From positions 22,575,979-22,639,978 of the forward strand of contig NC_134421.1 of NCBI RefSeq assembly GCF_030867145.1: a DNA stretch of 64,000 bases. Reading direction: 5' to 3'. Made by a program: the position numbers and the translations under genes. Below, in pieces: positions 1 through 10,336 of the stretch. Each line of letters opens with the position of its first letter. The first letter of the stretch is position 1. A model generated the notes under the pieces. That model did no database searches. It was given only the letters and a program-made list of their open reading frames with translations, and was not told where the DNA came from. The DNA is from Opisthocomus hoazin. Its lineage: Eukaryota; Chordata; Aves; Opisthocomiformes; Opisthocomidae.

Positions 1-3000
1 TGTCTGGTTCTTATGCAGACAGGGAGCCCAAACTGCTGCTCTCCTAAACCACCGTTCTTAAAAGCTAGACTTTGAGCAGCATAAACATCGAAATTAGTTC
101 TCAACTGGGTTGTAGCAAAGTGCATGTGTGAACTGCTCCATGCTGTTCTGTCTCATCACAACAGAAGACAGGTGATAGGCCTCTTGTCTAGAGATAGCTG
201 GGTCCTGAAATAAAACCCCAAAACAAACCCACACAAAACCACCACCACAACCACCCCCAAAAAAACCAACCCCCCCAACAAAAAAGCGTATTGCATCAAC
301 ACATCAACAGAAGATTTCAAGAGCCTCTGTTGCTTGAGCCACCCTTGCAGCATGATGGCAAGAGGACACCTGCCATTTTGGCCAAATAGAGTCAGAGAGA
401 GGAATGTCTTGGATATGACTCTCCTGTACCCTTGGTGAGCTCTCAGTCCAGTAAGCGAAAAAACTACTCCTAGCAGTGCTTTGGGAATTTAGACACAATT
501 CTTTTCTAACCTTTGTGGAATTTAAACTGACCCTACAATTAGTTATGCTCGTTTCAGAAGTAGATTTGCCACATGCTGACTGATTTCCTCAACTGTAAAA
601 GCAATGCAACTTCTAGCAGATGTATTCCCTCAATGCTATTGTTCTTTTTATCTCTATTGCTCTTGTGACATTGAAGTTCCAGGAAGGCAAGGGGTGCTTG
701 GTGATGATAGACCTGGCTGACCGCTAGAGACTTCAGTGAGGGAGAGGACATAAGGGAGAAGGGATCTGGTTTGGGCTTGTATCCAATTATTGCAATATAT
801 TTTTAGACTATTTTGTACTAAGGAAGTAAACACTTAAAGTTGTGTAAAGGTTAGAGATAGACCCACCCATTCTTGGAAGTATGTACAGCTTGCCCTGAAT
901 GACATCAGTGATGGAGCTGTCTTGTGTGTGTATGCAATTAGGTGATTTATTACAGTATAATTTTGTGCCAAAGCTTATTCAGAAATGTCTTTGGTTGTTT
1001 CAGGAAATTATTGTTTTATACTAAGCTTTTTCTCTTTACTGAATTTGTCCAGACCCAGTAAATCCATTTAAAGAAACATTTGCAATGTGGGGTACGGATC
1101 TAGTATCTAAGCTTTTCAGCTATTTGCCTTGATTGCTTTTATTTGCTGTATGAGCCTTTGGAAAGATAGAAGTATCCTATGTCAAACTATTTTTGCGTAT
1201 ATTAAATGCATATTTTAGCTACCACAACAGTATTATAAGTGTTATCACTTTTTAAAGTGATATGTAAAAGCTATTTTTTTCCTATTAGTTTTATTTCTAA
1301 GACTGGTTCAATGAAAAAAAAAATAGAAAATGGAAGTTACACCTGTGATTTTTGTCACTCTTTTAATTAGGTATCACCCTGAATATAGAATGCCATCTAT
1401 GTGTGTCATGTGCAAATACTAAAATGAGATCTCATCAGTAAAGTGGATTTTCTGTAAAGCACATATATGATTTAATATCATCAGTCATACAATTTTTATA
1501 GATTTATAAAAATTAATTGCACCTCTTTTTAATAATTAAGCATATGACTCAATTATTTTTAACAAACTAGTGAAGTGCAGAGCTATTAGGCCACAGCACT
1601 GGTTTAATTCTTGGAATAGATCCAAGTCTTAAAGGTTACCATTAACCAATATTCCCCAGAAGAGACTGTCAACTCCAGAACTCTCCAGGTTGCATTTTTC
1701 AAGTGTCCATTTTTCTTAGAGATTGGTGAATGTGAACTTTTATGTTACCTGGTTTGCACCTTGAGCAATGCAGTAGCAAAAGAAAAAAAGAAGGTACTGT
1801 AATCCTCAGTAAATAAGAACATAAAGTAGGAGTAGAGATGATCTTGTCTCTGAAACGGTCGGGTACAGATCCAATTTTATGGCTGTATTACCCCCTCTGT
1901 GTTTGTAACCCATGATGGTAGACGCAGGGTGAGAATAGTTCTCCTGATCAATCTGTGCACGATGCGTGACATTAACAGTTGGACAGCACGTCTGGTTCCT
2001 GAGCCTTTACTTTCAGTGCAATACAGGAATGCTGGGAAGAATTTCCAGGAGGGCCACCAAAACTGTACAGGGATGGGAAAACAAACCTTACAGCAATGCT
2101 TAATGATGGTTTTATTTTTTTTTTAATCAAGAAAAAGATTGAATGGTGATCACTGGATGTGTATGTGCCCATAGGTCTTGCTGCAAGATCTTCAGTATTA
2201 TAGACAATAATAAATACTGTAGTTGGAAATCAAACTTTGAATATAGTATTTCAGGCATTTTGAAGCAAAGAGTAGTTAAAGAATTTCATAAATGCATCTT
2301 TAAAAGACACTTTAGTACAACTTCTGCCTTGTCTCTGCCGTGGTCATGCCTGAGCAATTGTATTAGTTCTCTCTGATGTTAAAGCTCTGAAAACCAATTA
2401 TGGCTAGAGCGTTTGTTAAGCAGTTTCTAGATACAGTGTTGTGGCAGCTTTAATGAAATGTACCTCCTCTATCGCAGAGGCTAGTGCGAGATGATAATAG
2501 GGATGAAGCTATCTTGGTTAGATCATTCTTGTCTTGTGCCTCCGCTGTGGTTTTGACTTTATATGAGGAAATACTTTTACATTTCGTATCAGACTGTCTT
2601 GCCTTTCTGTTGAGAAAGATGAATAATCGGTTGTGTTCGTGCTGTGACCAAGTTGCCTAACTGTTTTTGTTTGGCTTTCTGAGACCATTATTAAGGCGTA
2701 TGGATCTTATACTTGAGTGAATGCAGTTTTCTTTCCTGAGTTTGTTTCTATAAAGCCCACTCAGTGAATTTGCTATTAAAACAGACTTAGTTACAGCAGG
2801 TCAACTTGTTGAGCATCTTCATCAAGCATGGAAAGTCAAATGCGGGACAATTCTTTCTGTATGCTCTTTGGATCAAAACCTAGCAGCTGCTTCCTGCTGA
2901 AGCACGCGTGAAATTTCCAGGAACTTAGAGCTAGTTGTGCAAAAACTTTGAATTGCGTGACCGACTTGAGTGGGAGGAGCACGTATCAAAAAAGGACTCA

Positions 3001-3471
3001 ACCTGGTAAAATATACTGAACAATATAATGCTGCTGGAGAGGGGAGAACCTGTTTACAGCTCTGTCAGTGTTTGACAATTTCCAAGAGAATGATGGAGTG
3101 ATTATCAGTCATGATCTCTTTGAAAAACTCTTAATAATAAACAAGATATTTGGGAATCTTTTCTAGCTAGGCCTTGTTCTGATTCTGTAAATAACGGCAA
3201 ATGATTCTGAAGAACTATATACTTGAATCATTTTCACTCTAATTCATCTTGCTGGTTTGTTAGTAGACACAGGCGGTTCCCTGGGCTGTTTATCAACCTA
3301 GGGGAGTCAAGAAAAATGCTTCTTAATTTCAAAGAAAAGTTCATTCTATTTTTCTACTACAAGCTACTTTATATTGTGTACTTGTTATAATTACATGCAG
3401 AAAAGGAAACAGCAAGTTGGAGGAGAAAAAGTAAAATTCAAATTCCATTTATCTCTTTTCTCTCTCCTCAG
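1..3471 (+). other. TMCC3: TMCC3 intron 1 (partial)
   Basis: This AT-rich non-coding stretch leads into the acceptor at 3470-3471. No convincing upstream coding exon was found. A short ATG ORF near 2827 encodes 27 codons and lacks a convincing donor. The segment 1200-1600 is very AT-rich with TAATTA-type motifs, but nothing can be assigned. Confidence 0.7.
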
Positions 3472-4370
3472 GTGGAGAGACATGACATGAATACTCTGAG
3501 TTTACCGCTTAACATTCGCCGTGGAGGCTCTGACACCAACCTGAACTTTGATGTGCCAGATGGGGTCCTAGAGTTTCACAAAGTCAAACTCAGTGCAGAT
3601 AGCTTGAAACAGAAAATCCTCAAGGTTACAGAACAAATCAAAGTTGAACAAACAGCTCGAGATGGAAATGTGGCTGAGTATTTGAAACTGGTAAACAGTG
3701 CAGACAAGCAGCAGGCTGGGCGCATTAAACAAGTCTTTGAGAAGAAGAACCAGAAATCTGCCCACTCCATTGCCCAGCTGCAGAAAAAATTGGAACAGTA
3801 TCACAAAAAGCTCAAGGATATTGAACAAAATGGATCTTCCAAAACTACCAAGGATACTTCCAAAGATAACTTGAAAGATACTCAGCATGGGAAGCCTCGT
3901 ACCTCTGGGCATGGAACAGACAGCAGCAAGTCGGGTGTGCCAGGTGTATCCTTGACACCACCTGTCTTTGTTTTCAGCAAGTCTAGAGAGTTTGCAAACC
4001 TGATCCGAAACAAATTTGGTAGTGCAGACAACATTGCTCATCTCAAAAATACCTTGGATGAATTTCGGCCAGAAACGAGTTCTCGAACGTATGGGGGCAG
4101 TGCCACCATTGTTGCCAAACCCAAATATGTTAGTGATGATGAATGCTCAAGCGGGACCTCTGGCTCAGCAGACAGTAATGGGAATAATTCCTTTGGTCCT
4201 GCTGTGGCAAGTACCCTGGACAGCCAAGGAAAGCTTTCCATGATTTTGGAGGAACTAAGGGAAATCAAGGAGACACAGTCCCAATTAGCTGACGATATTG
4301 AGAATTTAAAAACACAATTTAAAAGAGACTATGGCTTTATTTCTCAAATGTTACAAGAGGAAAGATATAG
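3472..4370 (+). CDS. TMCC3: TMCC3 large coding exon
   Basis: The 899-nt exon follows a pyrimidine-rich acceptor (ctctctcctcag) and ends AGATATAG before GTATCT. It enters in phase 0 and leaves two bases (AG), which the next exon completes to AGA (Arg). It encodes the N-terminal half, the first coiled coil and the Ser-rich linker. Reading on into the intron adds only a few codons before a stop at 4381-4383, so an unspliced form would lose both membrane segments. Confidence 0.95.
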
Positions 4371-7300
4371 GTATCTTTTTTAACTGTTCTTTTGAAATTA
4401 CTTTTGAATGGGTATAGAAGTTATTTGGAAAGTGTAAATGTGGGTGTGTGCTGTTGTGGGGGATATTTCAGAAGGAGGAGGAAAAGATAATTCCAATCAA
4501 TCTCTGGTACCAAAATGTTCCATTCCTTCCAATAACCGAAAATACATGAAGAACATTAATATTTCCTGTCAAATTATGTGGTAGTTCTTTGCCTTTTGTC
4601 AAAGCCTTGTCAGAAAATTCCCTCATCTGACATCTTACTGGCATATTGTGTTATGTGAATACTGCACATAGGAGATGCCAATTGTTCTGTAACCAGTGGA
4701 AGAATTCTAATCTATTGCGACTTGAAAATGCTAATCAGTCTACGGTGTAGCACAGCTGACTTACGGCTGATAAATACACCCTTTAGTCCTGAGTACCTTG
4801 TGCAAATACTTCTCGGACACATTCCTATCTTGTGGATGCAATGTCACTTTGTACCCTGGTGTAACACATGGCTGTGAAATGTAATTTTAAGTGCTGTAGC
4901 ACAACTTCCTCTTGCATTTGTTACTTGGCAATTAATCCCTTTATCCTCCACTGTGGGAAGTGAGATATGTTCTACAGAAGGCTTGCACCTGCTGTACCCA
5001 TATCCCATTTGTCATATTGCTTCGTAAAGTAAGTGTTGATTCTTGAAGTCTTTACTACACTAACAGGCAAAAACTCAGTATGAATTGCAATATTTAATGT
5101 TTCCCTTGTTTACACTACTTGAAATACGAGGGAAGGCTGGATATCGGGTGGTAATATGGGGGAGGAAAGAACAGAGCAAATGGCCTACTGCACTCAGGAC
5201 TTGGTTTCAGGAGAAAGCAGAGTGGCCTTTTCTGACAGCTCACTGCCATTAAGATCTCAAGCCCCCTGCCTCCATTTGCACAGCTAGACAATTTTGCCTC
5301 TATCATTTGTGTGCAGACTGTGGTGTTTGCCTGTTTGTGTGTTAAATCAAGTTACAAAATTACAAAAAAAATAAATTTCTAATTTCCCGATGGTTTAGTT
5401 GAACTGGTTTACCATGCAGAGACCTGCCAGAACAGGCTGTGCATGAATGGCAGGACCTTGCAGTTGTGTTTGAGAGGGGATCTAGGGAATATATGTTTCT
5501 TTTCACCACCGGCGAGCTGTTAACTGGCTCAAGCTTACTTATGAAACCATATCTTCTTGTTTAAATGAAGAGTGAGAAATGGAAAAATGTGAGTTGGATA
5601 CCCTTAGGCACTGTTTATAGTTCATATAATTTGCCAATGATGTACAAATATTTGCTTTTTAACACCTGCTGCCAGCAAGGAACACTGAAAAAAGGCTTTC
5701 AGTTTGCTGCATAAATGCTTATGGAGAGTTTCCAAAGTTTCTACTGATTTCTCTGTGTGCTCTGTAACACCAGTCAGATGAATCCATAGTGCACTGAGAA
5801 GTTACCCTTTAAAATGTGTAATTGTTTTCATGATTTAGCATTACTTATATAGAACGCACTAAATTTAGACCTTTTTTCCTGATAAGATACGAAAGATTGG
5901 AAGACCAGTTAAATGACCTCACTGATCTGCATCAACATGAGACAGCGAACTTGAAACAAGAGCTAGCCAGCATAGAGGAGAAAGTGGCGTATCAGGCATA
6001 TGAGCGATCACGAGATGTTCAGGTACTTTTTTTTTTCCTTATCATAAACTTCTAACATTTTGTAGAAATCTTCTACTGTGAAACACTCGCATCTTTCTAC
6101 ATCTTTGTATATAAAGAATCTGGGGAAAGATTTAAGCCCTTTTTTTGTCTGTTTTAAGGTGAAAACCCAGCACATTTAAATCTGTGACAGTCTCCCTTTA
6201 TTTCTGTGGGTTCAGAATTTTACCTGCTGGAATTGATGATATAGCCTAGGCAGACTTGTGGATGAAGAATGACTGGTTTTAATTTCTTGCACCAGAGGAG
6301 GAGAGAATTGAGTCTCCTTGTATTGTGTCAAATGCCACTTTTGACAATGTCCAAACATAAGCCTCTTGCTCAGAGTTTCTCCAATATGTAGTCATGTCAC
6401 TGTCAAGGTTTTTTATAAATTGAGTTTAAGGTAAAAAGTAAGAGAGCTAACTGATAAACAGGCTTGTAGATTTGCCAGTTGTAATTTAAGAGTTTTAATC
6501 CATGGTCACAAAGGCCCCTATAATCAAAGCTGTAGGGCATGTTCACGTTAGTGGTCAGTTGTAGTCATGTCTGGCTTCAATCAAAAGGCTGGTCATAATG
6601 TCTACAAGTTTGTCCTAACAGCATGTACTTACATACTGGAATATTTATATACAATATAGGCATCATAATATTTCTACCCCAAGTTTGAGCAAGTGGTGAA
6701 AAATGGTGAAAACATTGTTTTGCCTTACCGTGGGTTTAAATTCACTAACAACTGAGGAGCACTCAAAGACTGTCTTCATATTGGCTCACATGGTAAAAAA
6801 GAAAAAAAAACCACCCAGCCTCTTCTGCATGCCCCTGTGCTCGCATTTCTAAACGTAGAGAGCACAGGCAGCAGGACAATCATGGTGTTTCCCGATCGGT
6901 GTGAGGGTTGGGAACCCTCTGTAAAACTGGGAAAGGAATGGTCCTGAATCTAAACATATTGTAGGTTCCTTTGTAGACTGAAAGAACAGAGGTATCTCGT
7001 GCAGGACTCCTTTCTGGGAAGGCATCTTGAGGATGTAAAAACTGAATGAGACCCGTGTTCTCCAGCAGAAGGGCTGTGAAATGTTCGCTAACTCATTAGC
7101 AGAACCCTGGAGAGGTGTCAGAGACTTTTTAAAACTAATTGGAGTGCTACGTTGACACAGCCTTGTTTCTTTTATCTCTGTACAGTTGGGCCTGTTTCAC
7201 CCTGTGTCTTTGAGGGTTTGGCAAATAAGCTAAAATAGAGTAAAAGCATTTAAGTTGTGGAGATTTTAAGTAACAACCTAAGTTTGGAGCGCTCTGTCCC

Positions 7301-9078
7301 CTAGCAGATGGGCAGATTGTTTTTAAAACACTTGCTCAGCCTTTCAATGCAGAACTGCAGCTATCAGACTTCTGCGGCTGGGCTTTCGCTAAATTAGCAT
7401 GAGGTGATTTGAGAATAACTTGCAGTCAGTGTGGAGGAAGGACCAGGAAAGTTCTTTAGTGTGTAGTGGACAGCATGCGTGAACCCTGAAGGACTTTGTG
7501 CCACTCATTAAGAACGCTCTTCTGTATGATTACTAATTCCTAGAACAGTGAAAGGAAGCAGCCTTTTGTAAGGTGCTGTGCCGCGAGCTTTGCGCTGACT
7601 TTGTTGCCTGGCTGGTCCATGGTAAGCCAGTTCAATTTACTGAAACAAGGGTGAACTGACACAGCCAAAGAAAGCTCATAACTCTGTGTGCAGTGGCTTT
7701 GTTTATTTTCACACAGAGTATTGGATAGAATCAGCTTACTGTGTGACCAGGTGAACATCCCTGCCAGTGCAAGGAAAATGTTTGGAGTTTGAGAGTGGGA
7801 AAGGAAGTAAGGATGTAGGCATAATTTTTGCCTTTTACACAGTGGTAAAAGGTTCTATCAAGTTGGACAGTATCGTTAAATTGCAGCCTTGCACCTGTGT
7901 TATGTAGTGGTGCCCAAATCCCAACTTCAGCAAAAAAAAAGCAGCATTTTGGCAAGCAAGTGAAGCAGTTGGAAATTTTTCCATATTTCATTCCTGGAGG
8001 GCTTAAGAGTGGGGTTAGTGACTTAGGAACCATTTTACTCAAAGACCGTTTTTAGTACACCTTCAAGCCAAAGAGAAAGGTCTGCTTTCTTTAGAACAGA
8101 ATGTGAAGTGGAATATATCGTGTGAAAGAGAGAATCCCATGAAAGTGTCACCACAGATTTCTCCACTGCCTCCACTGCACGCTGCCCACTTGCAGTATGG
8201 ATTAAGGAGCCTTCCCACTGACAGAGGGAGAAGCTATGTCTTGCTGAGGACTCAAGCCTGGCCGTGCACCCTGGGTTCCTTTGAGAGAAAATCCATGTAG
8301 ACCAGAGGGGTGGTGTAAACTGAATGCTACATGTTGCAAAGTAGATTTAATTAGTAGCACAGCACTACCCTAATATTTTCTGTAGCATATACACAGAAAC
8401 TAATTTTGATGCTGGTTTAATACAATGAGAGTTGCCATGGCAACAGCTTTCCCAGTACTTTTATCTCATCAGTATATGCAGGAAACGTTATCTGTCATGA
8501 GCATTAGAGTTACGATACTTTTTCTCAAGCATGAAAAATATAAAAACTACATTTTGGACAGAGTTGTCAGACTTGATTATGCCTGGGCAGGCAGCGATAT
8601 GCACATGCAGATATGTATGTGCATTTATTTTTAAAAAATTTGGTGGGTCATTCAAATTTTAGGAGTCTGTAATAAATTACACTTCTAATCTAGCTGATGG
8701 GTGGCTCTGCAGCTAAAATGGGAAAAGTGGTGTATGGAAATACAAGCTGCCCTAATTCTTGTTTTCTGCCTCCAGGAAGCCTTGGAATCATGCCAGACCC
8801 GGGTTTCAAAGCTGGAGCTCCATCAGCAAGAACAGCAAGCACAGCAGTCCGAAACAGTTAACGCCAAAGTGCTCCTGGGGAAATGCATAAATGTTATCCT
8901 GGCCTTCATGACTGTCATCTTAGTGTGTGTTTCTACTCTTGCAAAGTTCATTGCTCCTATGATGAAGAGTCGTTTTCATATCATCTGCACTTTTTTCGCA
9001 GTGACACTGCTGGCAATATTTTGTAAAAACTGGGATCATATCATTTGTGCCATAGAAAGGATGATTATACCAAGATGA
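3472..9078 (+). CDS. TMCC3: TMCC3, transmembrane and coiled-coil domain family 3 (3' part, three coding exons)
   Basis: TMCC-family ER membrane protein; TMCC3 is reported at three-way junctions of the tubular ER, and the family works through coiled-coil oligomerisation. Joining 3472-4370, 5887-6022 and 8776-9078 gives 445 codons plus a TGA stop with consistent phases. Visible in order: an N-terminal stretch [19 protein letters not shown], the first coiled coil (about residues 40-120, including [20 protein letters not shown]), a Ser/Thr/Gly-rich linker, the block [20 protein letters not shown], an acidic Ser-rich stretch ([17 protein letters not shown]), a second coiled coil (about 260-380), and two hydrophobic segments near the C terminus (about 384-405 and 414-428) ending in ERMIIPR. 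The start codon lies in an upstream exon outside the window, since the first exon here opens in phase 0 directly at an acceptor. The N-terminal VERHDMN block points to TMCC3 rather than TMCC1 or TMCC2. The linker near residue 140 looks a few residues shorter than the human protein as I recall it. Confidence 0.95.
4371..5886 (+). other. TMCC3: TMCC3 intron between the large and middle exons
   Basis: The 1.5 kb intron opens with GTATCTTTTT and closes with a pyrimidine run (ccttttttcctgataag). Nothing else recognisable was seen in it. Confidence 0.8.
5887..6022 (+). CDS. TMCC3: TMCC3 middle coiled-coil exon
   Basis: The 136-nt exon lies between gataag and the donor GTACTT. It encodes [20 protein letters not shown] and the following coiled coil to ERSRDVQ, the most conserved block of the TMCC family, and ends in phase 0. 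The acceptor is AAG rather than the commoner CAG or TAG. Confidence 0.95.
6023..8775 (+). other. TMCC3: TMCC3 last intron
   Basis: The 2.75 kb intron opens with GTACTT and closes with CAG. The only notable element is the RFX-type palindrome at 8431-8444. The ORFs inside it show no coding character. Confidence 0.8.
8431..8444. promoter_or_regulatory. Perfect RFX X-box palindrome GTTGCCATGGCAAC
   Basis: These 14 bases are an exact palindrome and the ideal consensus of the RFX-family X-box (GTNRCCNNRGYAAC), bound by RFX homodimers that drive ciliary genes. The site sits in the last TMCC3 intron, about 330 bp before the last exon and about 12 kb upstream of the CpG island of the ciliary gene CEP83. 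That it binds RFX here, and which gene it serves, are inferences. Confidence 0.6.
8776..9078 (+). CDS. TMCC3: TMCC3 last exon with the two membrane segments and stop
   Basis: The 303 coding nt follow the acceptor ttctgcctccag. They encode [20 protein letters not shown], a Gln-rich tail of the coiled coil, two hydrophobic segments (around [20 protein letters not shown] and [14 protein letters not shown]) and the terminal ERMIIPR, then TGA. The hairpin-like pair of membrane segments anchors the family in the ER with both ends cytosolic (family knowledge). Confidence 0.95.
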   Translation, partial: EALESCQTRVSKLELHQQEQQAQQSETVNAKVLLGKCINVILAFMTVILVCVSTLAKFIAPMMKSRFHIICTFFAVTLLAIFCKNWDHIICAIERMIIPR

Positions 9079-9586
9079 AGCTGCTGGTCTGGCTGCTTTC
9101 TTTTTCTTCTCTTTTTTTCTTCTTTCCCACCCTCTTTTTTAAGTGCTGTGTGTATACAGATTTTTTTTTGTCAGTTTAAATGTGCACACTGGATGGAGAA
9201 GGCTACAAAGACTCTTGGACTTCAGGGTGTGAATACATAAGTGCATACTTGTTGGCAGTCACTTGCCTGTTCAATCCAATTGTGTCTAATTGGCTATGTC
9301 TGTGATGAACTTCTCGCTTATGTCAAGTCTTCTGCCTTAATCCAGTGGGTTTTCCACTTTACAAACCCACACCCACAGAAGATGGTGCGATGCTCTGGGA
9401 GGGATCCAAGGGACTGCAAGTCTCAGGTGTGCTTTTTACTAGACTAATGTGAAGAGCGGGATCAGGAGGGAGTGCACCATAATGTGTATCAGCCCTGTTA
9501 GACTAATAAGTTAATTTTCTCTCTGAATCCAAGTAGAATTATAAAACAGATTATACAGTCATATGTATTAATAGTTCTTGATTCTA

Positions 9587-9592
9587 AATAAA
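9587..9592 (+). terminator. TMCC3: Candidate proximal poly(A) signal of TMCC3
   Basis: The first AATAAA after the stop codon lies about 510 nt downstream of it, with a TG-rich stretch behind. It would give a short-UTR form. Confidence 0.35.
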
Positions 9593-10311
9593 TTGGTATC
9601 TGTATATGGCATTTCTAGTTTTCAGGACTAGGAAAACTTGATTATTCGGCTAGTAACCCTTTGCACAGAGAGTTTATTGTTTGTAAATTAGACCAGTGAT
9701 GACTATTGACCACAGTCAGAGGTTGTTCTATCCTGGCACTATTCCTTACTGCACTCAGGAAATGCATCGATGTGGCATAAGGCTTCCAAAGATGAACTGA
9801 ACTGAATGGCAGGATCTCTGGGCCACTTTGTAAAGGAGTAAAGCAGCAAGTAACTGATGGGTAAGTTGTCATGCAGACCAAAGCACTCACTTGCTTCAAG
9901 CCCTGTAACCTGCAAGGGCAAAGGAGGGCACAGGAAGGCGACATTTAGGTGAGCCTTTGTTAGCACTGAATTGTTGGGGTGTTCTTGACTGAACGCAGAG
10001 CAGATAGGTAGTGGGACTCCGGGTACAGTGGATTTTTTTCTTGTGTCAGATTAAGGAATATGGAAGAAGCATCAGGGAACAGGTCTTTCGGGGAGCAGGG
10101 TTTTAAACTTCTGTAAGTATACAAACACTGTGCAGACTCTCTTGACAAACATTCCTGAAAATAATGTATTAGCATGCAGTACCACTACTAGGAGACAGGG
10201 TTCGTTTTGTTTTTTTACTGGAATTAATTTTTCTTGATTTAGGAACTGCAAAAAAAATTTCCCTGAAATCTGCTTGGCTTTCAGCCATGATGTAAAACAA
10301 GATTTTTACTT

Positions 10312-10336
10312 AAAAAAAAAAAAAAAAAAAAAAAAA
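10312..10336 (+). repeat. Run of 25 A followed by A/C-rich sequence
   Basis: Twenty-five consecutive A are followed by a CCAACCAAAA-type stretch, in the presumed TMCC3 3' UTR. If transcribed it would be a false oligo-dT priming site in 3' end sequencing. Confidence 0.9.

Noticed and set aside
2827-2910. Short ATG ORF as an alternative first TMCC3 exon
   Set aside because: Twenty-seven codons ending in a stop, with no donor that would join it in frame to the exon at 3472.
2915-2923. TTCCAGGAA, a STAT-type motif in TMCC3 intron 1
   Set aside because: A 9-bp motif with degenerate positions is expected several times in 64 kb, and nothing else supports it.
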